Part shown: positions 1-8,089 of the stretch, piece after piece
Layout of the letters: each line of letters opens with the position of its first letter
How positions within the stretch are numbered: the first letter of the stretch is position 1
Source: G965222335 sp965222335
GTDB lineage: Bacteria; Pseudomonadota; Gammaproteobacteria; Pseudomonadales; Halieaceae
Assembly: GCA_965222335.1 (NCBI GenBank)
Contig: OZ244944.1
Span: 2,356,001-2,420,000 of the forward strand
Direction: 5' to 3'
DNA: 64,000 nucleotides
Position numbers and translations under genes: made by a program
The notes under the pieces: generated by a model
Databases searched by the model: none
What the model saw: the letters and a program-made list of their open reading frames with translations, nothing else
What the model was told of the DNA's origin: nothing

Positions 1-608
1 GCGGTGGCCTCGCTGTCGCCGCTGCGCTCCTCTTCCTGCAGCAGGCGGACGATGTCGAGTTCGGCGGTGGCATCCGGGTAGTCGACGTTGATCTTGAGCA
101 GGAAGCGATCCATCTGCGCCTCGGGCAGGGGGTAGGTGCCTTCCTGTTCAATCGGGTTCTGGGTTGCCAGGACCATGAACAGCGCCGGCAGCGGGTAGGT
201 CTGCCCGGCCACGGTCACCTGGCGTTCCTCCATCGCCTCCAGCAGGGCGGCCTGCACCTTGGCCGGCGCGCGGTTGATCTCGTCCGCCAGCACCAGCTCG
301 TGAAAGATCGGGCCGGGATCAAAGCGCAGTTCGGATTTGCCCTGGTGTTCCTGGTAGGTCTCGTTGCCGGTGACATCAGAGGGCAGCAGGTCGGGGGTGA
401 ACTGGATCCGCCCCAGGCTCGCCTCCAGGACCCGCGACAGGGTCTTGATCGAGCGCGTCTTGGCGGTCCCGGGCAGGCCCTCAAGGAGCACGTGTCCGTT
501 ACACAGCAGGGCGATCGCAAGCGCCTCCACCACGTGTTGTTGTCCGATCACCGACGCCGACATTTGTGACATCAGCGACTGCACCGCCTGCAAATCCTGG
601 TTGGCCAA
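1..608 (-). CDS. MoxR-family AAA+ ATPase (C-terminus outside window)
   Basis: Partial gene; it reads off the left edge. MoxR ATPases are chaperone-like AAA+ proteins that usually act with von Willebrand-A domain partners in envelope or metal-cofactor maturation. The translated sequence has a Walker A GLPGTAKT, the MoxR-typical LADEINRAPAKVQAALLEAM stretch, and the sensor segment ATQNPIEQEGTYPLPEAQ, all characteristic of the family. The chosen start is a TTG at 608, preceded at about 8 nt by TGAGGA; an in-frame ATG 12 codons later is the alternative. Partner genes (DUF58, VWA) would lie beyond position 1 and cannot be seen. Family assignment is firm; the biological target is unknown. Confidence 0.9.
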   Translation of the reverse strand, partial: MANQDLQAVQSLMSQMSASVIGQQHVVEALAIALLCNGHVLLEGLPGTAKTRSIKTLSRVLEASLGRIQFTPDLLPSDVTGNETYQEHQGKSELRFDPGPIFHELVLADEINRAPAKVQAALLEAMEERQVTVAGQTYPLPALFMVLATQNPIEQEGTYPLPEAQMDRFLLKINVDYPDATAELDIVRLLQEEERSGDSEAT

Positions 609-679
609 GGTCGAGATCCTCAGGTGAAGAGCGAAGATTCAGGAGTATAGCGTTTGGCCGGCGTTGGGAACCAGTCGCG

Positions 680-1231
680 TCAGTGGGCCCAGTCCCGCTC
701 CGCGTGGAAGCGCTGGGAGAGGTACTCCATCTGGTCGGCGAGGATCCGTTCCTTGGCCAGGAAATGCCATTCCCAGGCGTTGGGGCGGAAGGGAACCACC
801 AGCAGGGGCATGCCGGCTTCCTCGGGGGTGCGGTTGTCCTTGATCCAGTTGCATCGGCGGCAGGCGGCGACCACGTTTTCCCAGCGGTCACTGCCGCCGC
901 GGGAGGTGGGCAGGACGTGATCGCGGGTCAGTTCACTGCGGTGGTACTGCTGGCCACAGTACAGGCAGCGATGGTCATCGCGTCGGAACAGGGTGCGGTT
1001 ACACAGGGGCAGGCTGAAGCCGGAGACCACGCGTCCGCGCAGCGCTACGATCGGCTGCAGGTCAATCCGCGAGCGTTTCCCGGTCAGGCGCTGGACACCG
1101 CCAAACACAGGAGGCAGGGCATCTCCCACGCCGTAGACAACATCGCCCCTGGCGTAGGCCGACACGGCCTCCTGTGCGGTGATCCAACCTCGTGGTTGGC
1201 CCGCAATATCCAGCTTCAGGATGTGTTGCAT
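680..1231 (-). CDS. HNH endonuclease family protein
   Basis: A 183-residue protein with a C-terminal HNH/McrA-like nuclease domain. Zinc-type cysteine pairs are at C89/C92 and C124/C127, with the catalytic H105 (RDHVLP) and N119/N128 in the following helix (WENVVAACRRCNWIKDN). The N-terminal 80 residues lack a recognised domain. This compact HNH type is common and single-copy in many proteobacteria, usually not next to a methylase; none is visible here, so a restriction role is not supported. DNA or RNA repair nuclease is possible. It lies just upstream of the MoxR gene on the same strand, 71 nt apart. Confidence 0.85.
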   Translation of the reverse strand: MQHILKLDIAGQPRGWITAQEAVSAYARGDVVYGVGDALPPVFGGVQRLTGKRSRIDLQPIVALRGRVVSGFSLPLCNRTLFRRDDHRCLYCGQQYHRSELTRDHVLPTSRGGSDRWENVVAACRRCNWIKDNRTPEEAGMPLLVVPFRPNAWEWHFLAKERILADQMEYLSQRFHAERDWAH

Positions 1232-1397
1232 GGGCTGCCACAGTAATAGACTGTCTCAAAGCTACTGCAAAACCGTGTCAGAGACAATCTCCCTGGCGGC
1301 GTCCAAATACCGTTCCGGCAGCTGCCTGCCTGGGTGGCGAGTGCCCTTGTCAGGCCACCTGGGATGAAAGGCTGCGATCCGTTGCGAGGGTCGCGGC

Positions 1398-2009
1398 TTA
1401 TTGCGCCTGCCAGGTCGCCTCTACCAGGGTGCGATCGCCCGCGGTAATGCGTCCACGAAACGCCTCCCCCTTGCGGATCACGCCCACGCCCGCGGGGGTG
1501 CCGGTCATGATGATGTCGCCGTCCGCCAGGCTCATGAAGGGGCGCAGCTGTTCGAGGATGGTGGCCGGGGGGTAGAGCATCAGGCGGGTGTCGCCGCGCT
1601 GGCGCAGCTCGCCGTTGACCGTGAGTTCCAGGCCGAGGGTGGTGTCCGGTGCCGGCAGCGGTACAAAGGGGCTGAACACGGCGGCACCGTCGAAGGCCTT
1701 GGCCCGCTCCCAGGGCAGGCCGGCGGATTTCAGTCGCCCCTGCAGTTCGCGCCGGGTGAGGTCGAGGCCGAAGCCCACCGCCACCGCCTGGTCGCCCTCG
1801 ATCAGCAGGGCGATCTCGCCCTCGTAGTGCAGCGGTTCGCCAGCCTCGGCGCGCAGCCGGTCGCTGATCGCCGAGTTGGGCTTGAGGAAGACCACCATCT
1901 CCTCCGGCACGGCATTGCCCAGCTCCTCGATGTGGGCGACGTAGTTGCGGCCGATGCAGACGATCTTGGAGGGCTGCACCGGTTTGCCGTTCACCTGCAC
2001 ACTGTTCAT
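1398..2009 (-). CDS. fumarylacetoacetate hydrolase (FAH) family protein
   Basis: A 203-residue protein of the FAH/YcgM type: metal-dependent C-C bond hydrolases or isomerases acting on acylpyruvates and related catabolic intermediates. Visible family motifs are CIGRNYVAHIEELGN near the N-terminus, FLKPNSAI, the metal-ligand stretch HYEGEIALLI and the C-terminal DIIMTGTPAGVG. The length is typical of the short single-domain subgroup. Its ATG overlaps the upstream histidine kinase stop (ATGA), so it is probably translated from the two-component operon although the functional link is unclear. Substrate cannot be read from sequence. Confidence 0.9.
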   Translation of the reverse strand: MNSVQVNGKPVQPSKIVCIGRNYVAHIEELGNAVPEEMVVFLKPNSAISDRLRAEAGEPLHYEGEIALLIEGDQAVAVGFGLDLTRRELQGRLKSAGLPWERAKAFDGAAVFSPFVPLPAPDTTLGLELTVNGELRQRGDTRLMLYPPATILEQLRPFMSLADGDIIMTGTPAGVGVIRKGEAFRGRITAGDRTLVEATWQAQ

Positions 2010-3337
2010 GCGGGCAGGCTCACGCGCACGCAGAGGCCGCCCAGGTCGGCGTCCTCCAGGACCAGGCTACCGCCGTAGCTGGCGGCGATATCGGCGGCCA
2101 CGGCCAGGCCCAGTCCCTGGCCCTCGCGGCGCGAGTCCAGGCGCATGCCGCGTTGCAGTACGGCGTCCCGCTGGGCGGCGGGCAGGCCTTCACCGTCGTC
2201 GGCGATGGCAATTTCCAGTTCTCCCTCGCGGCGCGTCACGCTCACCTCCACCCGGCTGTGGCAATACTTGCAGGCATTGTCCAGCACATTGCCCAGCAGC
2301 TCCAGCAGGTCGCGCTCGTCGCCGCGGACCAGGTCCCGGTCGCCCACCTGCAGGCGAATCTGCGGCGCCTTGTCGGCGTAGACCCGGTGCAGGCTGTCGG
2401 CGAGTCGCTGTAGCAGCGGCGCCAGCGGCAGGGGTTGCAGCAGACGATGGCCGCCGCTGACCGAGCGCTGCAGCTGGTAGGACACAATCTCCTGCATGCG
2501 CTGTACCTGTTCCTGCACGAGGCGGGGATAGTCGTCCGCTGCCGGGTCGCCGCTATTGAGCACTGCCAGTGGGGTCTTCAGGCTGTGGGCGAGATCGGCC
2601 ATGGTCTCGCGCACGCGCTCCCGGCGCTGCTCCTCGCTGCGCAGCAGCAGGGCGAGGTTGTCGGTGACCGGCTGAACCTCCGCGGGGTAGGGGCCGGGGA
2701 GGGTTGCGCGCTCCCCGGCCTCGACCGCGGCAATGTCCCCGGCCAGCCGTCGCAGCGGCCGCAGGCCCCAGGACAGGATGCCCAGCTGGCACAGGATCAA
2801 CAGGCTCGCGGCGCCGCCCAGCCAGAAAAGCAGGCTGCGCCGGTAGCTGGCCACCTCGGCATCGACCGCGGCGGTGGTTTCCATCACCGTAAAGCGCAGG
2901 GGCACCGCGAGCCCGGACTCGGTTTCCCAGCTGACCTGGTAGGCGAGGTGGAACAGGCCGTCCTCGCGGCTGAAGCGGCGCTCGCCCACGGGCAGGCTGC
3001 GCTGCTGGGTGCGCACGTCCGTGGGGGGCAGGGTGATCGCCGAGGGCGACTGCCACAGCAGGGTGCCCCAGGCGTCGAACACCCGGGCGTAGAGCCCGGA
3101 GTCCGGCTGGTTCAGCCGCCCCTCGAGCAGCGCCTCGGGCAGGCTGAAGGCCTGGGTGTAATCGGCCTGTGCCAGCAGGGTGTAGATTTGCAGCTGCAGG
3201 CGCTCGATCGTCGCCGCCTCCAGGCTCACGCGGTGGCTGCGCTCCAGGTACAGGCTGCTGCCGGCGAGGAACAGGGGCAGCAGCAGCAGGCTGCCCAGCA
3301 GCAAGCGCCCGCGCAGGGAGCCCAGCAGGCGCTTCAC
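2006..3337 (-). CDS. sensor histidine kinase, PhoQ/QseC-like
   Basis: A 443-residue inner-membrane sensor. TM1 lies at about residues 12-31 and TM2 at about 168-190, flanking a periplasmic sensor of about 135 residues; a HAMP-like segment follows. The H-box is ADLAHSLKTPLAVL with phospho-acceptor H251. The N-box is N350/N354 (GNVLDNACKY), the G1 box DDGEGL lies near 380 and the G2 box GQGLGL near 407. It overlaps the upstream response-regulator gene by 4 nt and is therefore its cognate kinase. The periplasmic signal is unknown; the PepSY protein at the operon head could take part in sensing, which is inference. Confidence 0.93.
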   Translation of the reverse strand: MKRLLGSLRGRLLLGSLLLLPLFLAGSSLYLERSHRVSLEAATIERLQLQIYTLLAQADYTQAFSLPEALLEGRLNQPDSGLYARVFDAWGTLLWQSPSAITLPPTDVRTQQRSLPVGERRFSREDGLFHLAYQVSWETESGLAVPLRFTVMETTAAVDAEVASYRRSLLFWLGGAASLLILCQLGILSWGLRPLRRLAGDIAAVEAGERATLPGPYPAEVQPVTDNLALLLRSEEQRRERVRETMADLAHSLKTPLAVLNSGDPAADDYPRLVQEQVQRMQEIVSYQLQRSVSGGHRLLQPLPLAPLLQRLADSLHRVYADKAPQIRLQVGDRDLVRGDERDLLELLGNVLDNACKYCHSRVEVSVTRREGELEIAIADDGEGLPAAQRDAVLQRGMRLDSRREGQGLGLAVAADIAASYGGSLVLEDADLGGLCVRVSLPA

Positions 3338-4017
3338 CGGGTTGCGGCCTGCAGGGCAAAACGGTAGCCGGCGCCGCGCACGGTCTGGATGGGCTTGAGG
3401 CTGCCATCCGGATCCAGTTTTTTGCGCAGGCGGCCGATAAACACCTCTATCACGTTGCTGTCGCGATCAAAGTCCTGGTCGTACAGGTGCTCGATCAGTT
3501 CGCCGCGGCTGACCACATTCCCGGCGCGGTGGGCGAGGTACTCCAGGGTGTTGTATTCGAAGCTGGTCAGGTCCAGCGCCTGGCCGTCGCGCAGGACCTG
3601 ACGGGCGCCGAAATCAATGCTCAGGTTGCCGTAGTCAACCCGGCTGCTCACGCGCCCGGCCGCGCGCCGCAGCAGGGCCTGGATCCGGGCTTCCACCTCG
3701 GGCAGGTGGAATGGCTTGGTGACATAGTCGTCAGCCCCGGACTCGAGACCCTCGACCTTGTCCTGCCAGTCGCTGCGGGCGGTGAGGATCAGTACCGGCA
3801 GTTCCCGCTGGGCTTCGCGCCAGTGGCGGATAACCTGCAGGCCCGGGAGGTCGGGCAGGCCGAGGTCGACGATCGCGGCGTCATACGACACCTCCAGCCC
3901 GAGGTAACGTGCCTCCTCGCCCTCCGCGGTCTCATCGACCCCCCAGCCGGCCTTGCGAAAATGGCTCGCCAGCTGCTCACGCAGGTGCTGGTCATCCTCG
4001 ACAATGAGCATGCGCAT
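3334..4017 (-). CDS. OmpR/PhoP-family response regulator
   Basis: A 227-residue two-domain regulator. The receiver domain (1-120) has the acidic pocket ED at 7-9, phosphorylation site D51 (AAIVDLGLPD), the switch threonine in LILTAR and K101 (VTKPF). A winged-helix OmpR domain fills about 128-222 (LTSFEYNTLEYLAH, SNVIEVFIGRLRKKL, IQTVRGAGYRF). It overlaps the kinase gene and starts 3 nt after the PepSY gene ends. The operon promoter holds two 11-bp-spaced direct repeats of the spacing that OmpR-family dimers bind, so autoregulation is likely (see 4415-4506). Confidence 0.95.
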   Translation of the reverse strand: MRMLIVEDDQHLREQLASHFRKAGWGVDETAEGEEARYLGLEVSYDAAIVDLGLPDLPGLQVIRHWREAQRELPVLILTARSDWQDKVEGLESGADDYVTKPFHLPEVEARIQALLRRAAGRVSSRVDYGNLSIDFGARQVLRDGQALDLTSFEYNTLEYLAHRAGNVVSRGELIEHLYDQDFDRDSNVIEVFIGRLRKKLDPDGSLKPIQTVRGAGYRFALQAATR

Positions 4018-4020
4018 GCC

Positions 4021-4290
4021 TTACCCCTTGATCGTCACCGTGATCACCCGTCCATCCTCCAGCAGCAGGCGCACCCGGTAGGCCTTGCCCTTGCGCTGTA
4101 CCTTCAGCACCTTGCCGCCGTACTGCGCCTTGGCCTGTGCCGCCGCCTCCCGGGGAGACAGGCCCTGCTCGCCGCTGGCCGGCGGGCGCGGCACCTGCGC
4201 CGTGGCCGCGGGGTGGTGCAGGAACAGGGTCAGCGGCACCAGCAGGCACAGGGCGAACAGGCGACGGCTGGATCGGGATGGACGAAACAT
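4021..4290 (-). CDS. secreted PepSY-domain protein
   Basis: An 89-residue exported protein at the head of the two-component operon. From the ATG at 4290 it has a basic n-region, a hydrophobic stretch (LFALCLLVPLTLFL) and a cleavage region near ATAQ, then a short PepSY-like domain (LSPREAAAQAKAQYGG and a basic beta-rich end). PepSY proteins are often inhibitory or sensory envelope modules and frequently sit beside PhoP/PhoQ-like systems in gammaproteobacteria. An upstream in-frame ATG at 4356 is possible but would place 22 non-signal residues first; a TGAGG lies upstream of 4290. The gene ends 3 nt before the regulator start. Confidence 0.8.
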   Translation of the reverse strand: MFRPSRSSRRLFALCLLVPLTLFLHHPAATAQVPRPPASGEQGLSPREAAAQAKAQYGGKVLKVQRKGKAYRVRLLLEDGRVITVTIKG

Positions 4291-4414
4291 AGCTGGTAAA
4301 ACCTCAGGCGCAGAGTGTGAGGCGCGAACCCCGGTGGCTTCTGGTCCCTTCGCCATCCCCGTGCGGGGCAGGCGGCGGGCGAGGAGGCGTGCCGGGCCAC
4401 GCGCGTAGCCTACC

Positions 4415-4506
4415 AGTATCCGGCGCCCAGGCTGAACCTCGGCTGAACGGCCCCGGAATAAATTGTTGCTGCGTTCAGCAACGGTTCAGTCACTGCGGCG
4501 TAGTCT
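4415..4506. promoter_or_regulatory. divergent promoter with paired 11-bp response-regulator direct repeats
   Basis: Between the PepSY/regulator/kinase operon and the divergent secreted-protein gene are four hexamers. CTGAAC occurs at 4432-4437 and 4443-4448; its reverse complement GTTCAG occurs at 4473-4478 and 4484-4489. Within each pair the period is exactly 11 bp, the spacing used by OmpR/PhoB/PhoP dimers. On each side the proximal hexamer is 11 nt from a plausible -10: TAGTCT at 4501-4506 on the plus strand and GATACT at 4420-4415 on the minus strand. The -10 calls are weak by themselves, but the symmetry of the arrangement argues for activation in both directions. Confidence 0.7.
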
Positions 4507-4537
4507 TGATCCTGCACCGTGACCGGAGGATGTAAGG

Positions 4538-4936
4538 ATGTTGAAGCGAACACTCTGCAGCGCGCTGGCCCTGTCCCTGCTGAGCGCACCACTCGCCCTC
4601 GCCGACCGCGGTGGTCGTCACGGCGGCCACTTCGACAAGCATGCTTACCGCCAGGTGGTGAAATTCAAGCACTACGGGCATCGGTGGTCGCGCCCCGCGC
4701 CGGTGGTCCGCTACCGCTACGACCGTCGCGTCGAAGACTGGATCGCCCCGGCCCTGGTGGGTTCGGCCATCACCTACGCCCTGCTGCACAGCCACGACGG
4801 CGTGCGCTGCGACACCCGCCACGACCGCCACAGCCGGTACTGGCAACGTGACTCCCGCTTCGCCTGCTACCGGGTGGACTACCTCCCCGGCGGCCGCGAA
4901 CGCCGCATCGAACTACCGGCCCACGCCTGCCGCTGA
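4538..4936 (+). CDS. small secreted His/Arg-rich protein, unknown function
   Basis: A 132-residue protein with a clear signal peptide (MLKRTLCSALALSLLSAPLALA) and a mature part rich in His, Arg, Tyr and Asp (for example RGGRHGGHFDKHAYR). A short Ala/Val/Leu-rich segment lies near residue 73, and three cysteines are in the C-terminal third. The start is set by GGAGG at 4525-4529, 8 nt before the ATG. It is divergent from the PepSY two-component operon and shares its repeat-bearing promoter, so it is probably a target of that regulator. I do not recognise a family; a metal-binding or stress-induced periplasmic protein is a guess from composition. Confidence 0.75.
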   Translation: MLKRTLCSALALSLLSAPLALADRGGRHGGHFDKHAYRQVVKFKHYGHRWSRPAPVVRYRYDRRVEDWIAPALVGSAITYALLHSHDGVRCDTRHDRHSRYWQRDSRFACYRVDYLPGGRERRIELPAHACR

Positions 4937-4958
4937 ACCAAATGCAAGAGGAGACTTA

Positions 4959-4985
4959 GGGGCCCCAACCAGGCCCCCTTTTTTT
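4959..4985 (+). terminator. intrinsic terminator
   Basis: GGGGCC (4959-4964) pairs with GGCCCC (4972-4977) across a 7-nt loop, followed by C and a run of seven T. It lies 22 nt after the stop of the small secreted-protein gene and fits a rho-independent terminator for it. Confidence 0.9.
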
Positions 4986-5136
4986 ATGTACAGGATGTAC
5001 GGTAGATCGCGAGAGGCAGGAAGCCGGTAGCGATCTGGTATGAGTAACTCCACCGATACAACAAAGCCACCAACACGGATGGCGGCAGGGACGTTGCCAT
5101 GGACCGCTGCCGCTAGCCTTCAAGGTGAGAATAATT

Positions 5137-5305
5137 GGGGACGGATACCAATTTCCCAGCCCGAACAAAAGGGGACGGATACCAATTGTTCAATCGCAGC
5201 CTGGCTGGTCATCCAGCATGTATGCGGGCTTCGGCGAGGGCGGCGCGAGGAAGAATAGGTATCCGTCCCCAATTTCGGGGCGAGCGGGAATTGGTATCCG
5301 TCCCC
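5137..5305. repeat. palindromic repeat cluster (REP/BIME-like), four copies of GGGGACGGATACC
   Basis: Two direct copies of GGGGACGGATACCAATT (5137-5153, 5171-5187) are followed about 70 bp later by two inverted copies (GGTATCCGTCCCC at 5258-5270 and the full motif at 5289-5305), making a large imperfect palindrome. Similar GGGGACGGAT-type repeats occur in other gammaproteobacteria near REP-associated (RAYT/Y1) transposases; none is intact here. The 70-bp centre has no convincing ORF. The cluster is in the 465-bp gap between the terminator and the kinase gene; positions 4986-5136 of that gap show nothing recognisable. Confidence 0.8.
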
Positions 5306-5359
5306 ATTTTCAAGGCCATTCTGCCGCTTTAATACCCCCCCACATACTTCTATACTGAT

Positions 5360-5389
5360 CCCGGGCGCGCGCCTTCTCGCGCGCCGGGC
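5360..5389 (+). promoter_or_regulatory. GC-rich hairpin just upstream of the kinase ribosome-binding site
   Basis: CCCGGGCGCGCG and CGCGCGCCGGG face each other around a short CTTCT-containing loop, forming a near-perfect GC stem. It ends one base before the AAGGAG (5390-5395) of the Ser/Thr kinase gene. There is no T-run, so it is not a classical terminator. It could protect the 5' end or limit ribosome access to the following GTG start. Structure is seen; the role is inferred. Confidence 0.5.
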
Positions 5390-5401
5390 AAGGAGCAGTG
5401 A

Positions 5402-7393
5402 GTGGGCGAGCACGATAACGACGAGCCGACCGAAGCCAGCGACGGCACCCGGAAGCAGGACGCCGACGCGACCGAGGTTAATCCCGGCAACGACTATACC
5501 GAGTACGAGGCCACGGACGCCGGGGCGCCGGCCGCCGGAACGCCGGCCGCCGGGGCAACGGTCACTGGTTTTGATCGGGCACGGCAGATGGCGCAGAAGG
5601 CCCAGGCCGAGAGCGGGCGCCTGCTGAAGAAGCGTTTTGTGCTCGAGGACGTGCTGGGCGAGGGCGGCATGGGCCTGGTTTACAAGGCCAGGGACCTGCG
5701 CAAGGTCGAGGCGGAGGACCGCAATCCCTATATCGCGGTCAAGGTTCTCGGCCAGCAATTCAAGGAGCACCCCCAGGCCTTTGTTTCCCTGCAGCAGGAA
5801 GCGGTCAAGTCGCAGAAGCTGGCGCATCCCAATATTGTGACCGTGCACGATTTCGATCGCGACGGTAATACCATCTTCATGACCATGGAGCTGCTCAAGG
5901 GCGACCCGCTGGACGCCCTGATCCGGCTCGAGGCGCCCTTCAGCAAGGAAACCGCCCTGCGCTATTTCCGCGAGCTCTGCTCGGGCCTGGAGTACGCCCA
6001 CAAGCGGGACCTGATTCACTCCGACTTCAAGCCCGGCAATATTTTTGTCACCACGGGCGGCACGGTAAAGATCCTCGACTTCGGCATTGCCCGCGCAGCG
6101 AACAAGAACGCCCTGAGCCACGACTGGGACGTCGGTGACCTGGGTGCCCTGACGCCCGCCTATGCCACGGTGGAGATGGTCAACGGCGAACCGCCCAGCA
6201 CCACCGACGACGTATACGCCCTGGCCTGCGTGCTCTACCTGATGCTGACCGGCGAGCACCCCTACCAGCGCAAGAGCGCGATGGATGCGCAGCAGGAGAA
6301 GCTGAAACCTGCCCGCCCGGAGTGCCTCAATAACCGGGAGTGGCAGGCGCTGCTCGCCGGGCTCAGTACCGATCGCGCCAAACGCCCGGCGACCATTGCC
6401 GCCTTCCGGGATGCGCTGCTGCCGCCGGCCCGGGCCAGCCGCCTCAAGGGTCTCGCCCTGGCGGGCGTGGTGTTGCTGGTGGCCGGTGGCTGGCTGGGCT
6501 ACCAGCAGTACAGCAGCCAGCAGGCCCAGGCGGCGGCGGTGCAGCAGCGCCTGCAGGCCGCCAAGGACTGCTATATCAACCAGGACTATCCCTGCGTGAT
6601 CGAGAATACCCTGGTGGTGCGCAATCTCGCCGGCGACAACCAGCAGGCGGCCGACCTGCTGGCGCGGGCACAACAGGCCCAGGCCGAGGCCGAGGAGCGG
6701 GCCCTGATCAGCCGGCGCCTGGCCGAAGGGCGTGAGTGCCTGGAGGCGGCCGATTTCGGCTGTGCCCGGGTCAAGGCGCGGGAAGTGCTTGCCGCCAGAC
6801 CCGGCGATGCGCAGGCACAGGCCCTGCTGGATAGTGCCGCCCGCGAGAGTGCCCGCGCTGCCATGCAGGAGCACCTCGCAGAAGCCACCGCCTGTCTGGA
6901 CGAGGGCGACACCGCCTGTGCCGGCGAGGCGCTGGCGGACGCCGAGGCGGCGGGGGCTTCCGCGGCCGACCTGTACCCGGTACAGCGTCGCCTGGACACT
7001 CTCCTCGAGAGCGAGGCAGCGGTACAGGCCGAGCGCGAGGCCCGGTTGCAGACCCACCTGACCCAGGCCCGCGACTGCCTGGAGCGCGCCGACTTCGCCT
7101 GTAGCGAGGCCCGGCTGGAGGAGGCCCTGGCCCTGGATCCGGACAATACGGCCGCGGTGCAGTTGCAGCAGTCAGTAGTGGCCGCGCGCGAGCAGCGGCG
7201 ATTCAACGAGCAGACCGTAAACCGCTTCCTGGACGCGGCCCGCACCTGCCTGACGCGTAAGGATTACAGCTGTACCATTGCCAAGTCGGAGTCCGCGCTG
7301 GCGATCATTCCCGGCTACGGTCCGGCCGAGTCCCTGATCGACGAGGCCCGCAGCGCCCAGCGCAAGGCGAAAATGAATATCTCGATTGAATGA
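5402..7393 (+). CDS. membrane Ser/Thr protein kinase with five Cys-x7-Cys repeats
   Basis: A 663-residue Hanks-type kinase. A disordered acidic N-terminus (1-70) precedes the kinase domain (about 79-335): glycine loop GEGGMGLVYKAR, lysine in IAVKVL, catalytic loop IHSDFKPGN near 205 and DFG near 225. The HRD arginine is serine, so it is a non-RD kinase. A TM helix (about 347-366) places the C-terminal 290 residues in the periplasm. That part holds five TPR-like repeats starting near 390, 445, 498, 557 and 616, each with C-x7-C (CYINQDYPC, CLEAADFGC, CLDEGDTAC, CLERADFAC, CLTRKDYSC). The GTG start has AAGGAG 6 nt upstream. No partner phosphatase is visible. Confidence 0.93.
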   Translation: MGEHDNDEPTEASDGTRKQDADATEVNPGNDYTEYEATDAGAPAAGTPAAGATVTGFDRARQMAQKAQAESGRLLKKRFVLEDVLGEGGMGLVYKARDLRKVEAEDRNPYIAVKVLGQQFKEHPQAFVSLQQEAVKSQKLAHPNIVTVHDFDRDGNTIFMTMELLKGDPLDALIRLEAPFSKETALRYFRELCSGLEYAHKRDLIHSDFKPGNIFVTTGGTVKILDFGIARAANKNALSHDWDVGDLGALTPAYATVEMVNGEPPSTTDDVYALACVLYLMLTGEHPYQRKSAMDAQQEKLKPARPECLNNREWQALLAGLSTDRAKRPATIAAFRDALLPPARASRLKGLALAGVVLLVAGGWLGYQQYSSQQAQAAAVQQRLQAAKDCYINQDYPCVIENTLVVRNLAGDNQQAADLLARAQQAQAEAEERALISRRLAEGRECLEAADFGCARVKAREVLAARPGDAQAQALLDSAARESARAAMQEHLAEATACLDEGDTACAGEALADAEAAGASAADLYPVQRRLDTLLESEAAVQAEREARLQTHLTQARDCLERADFACSEARLEEALALDPDNTAAVQLQQSVVAAREQRRFNEQTVNRFLDAARTCLTRKDYSCTIAKSESALAIIPGYGPAESLIDEARSAQRKAKMNISIE

Positions 7394-7444
7394 GCTATGT
7401 TTACAGGGATAGCGCAAGCAACCAGCGTTGATTGAGGTTTTGCC

Positions 7445-8089
7445 ATGAACACACGCCAGATCGCCATGCCCTCCCTGCTCTGCGGGCTCCTGGCTGCCGC
7501 CGGTGCCCAGGCCAATTTTTTTGACCGCCTGAAGGATGCGGTGGAGGATACAGCCAAGCGCACCGTCGAGCAGGTCGTGGTGGACACCACCGCGGACATG
7601 ATCCGCGGCATGATCATCGGCTATACCACGGTGCAAACCCGCAGCGACGAGGAAGTGGCCGAGGAGTACTCGCGCAAGAACGGCTCGCTGCCGGAAAACA
7701 CCACGGTGTCGGCCTATCGCACCGAGGTCAGGCCCGGCGCCGCGGTGAGTCCCGGGACCGAGGTCCATGTGAAGTCCTATATCGAGGTGGTGCGCGGCCG
7801 CAGCGGCCAGCGCGCGGTGATCGAGGAGCGCCTGACCATCTGGGATAACGAGGACAACACCATCGCCCTCAAGAGCATGACCAAGGAAGCCGGCGAGCAG
7901 GCGGGCGCCTTTACCGGCGAATTCACCTTTACCCTGCCGGAGGGCCTGCCCCAGGGCGTCTACCCGGTGAGCTCCGACCTGATGCTCAATGGCGAACTGG
8001 TGGGGGACCGCCGGCATGAGCTGCAGCTGGTGTTCAGCGGCGGGCAGGGCCCCGAATCCACCTGGCAGCTGGTGGCCGTCGCCGACTGA
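7445..8089 (+). CDS. secreted protein of unknown function
   Basis: A 214-residue exported protein with signal peptide MNTRQIAMPSLLCGLLAAAGAQA. The mature N-terminus is amphipathic (NFFDRLKDAVEDTAKRTVEQ) and includes a hydrophobic stretch around DMIRGMIIGYTTV. The rest looks like a beta-sandwich with alternating beta strands (VHVKSYIEVVRG, GEFTFTLPEGLPQGVYPVSSDLMLNG). It starts 51 nt after the Ser/Thr kinase stop on the same strand, so it may be co-transcribed and may be what the kinase's periplasmic repeats contact; that is inference. I recognise no named family. Confidence 0.8.
   Translation: MNTRQIAMPSLLCGLLAAAGAQANFFDRLKDAVEDTAKRTVEQVVVDTTADMIRGMIIGYTTVQTRSDEEVAEEYSRKNGSLPENTTVSAYRTEVRPGAAVSPGTEVHVKSYIEVVRGRSGQRAVIEERLTIWDNEDNTIALKSMTKEAGEQAGAFTGEFTFTLPEGLPQGVYPVSSDLMLNGELVGDRRHELQLVFSGGQGPESTWQLVAVAD

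Noticed and set aside
5137..5305. Possible CRISPR-like repeats
   Set aside because: Only four units, two inverted, irregular spacers and no cas genes; it fits a REP/BIME-like palindrome.
5120..7057. 645-codon open frame on the minus strand opposite the Ser/Thr kinase gene
   Set aside because: It is the reverse-frame shadow of GC-rich kinase codons; it has no domain I recognise, no ribosome-binding site, and spans the repeat cluster.
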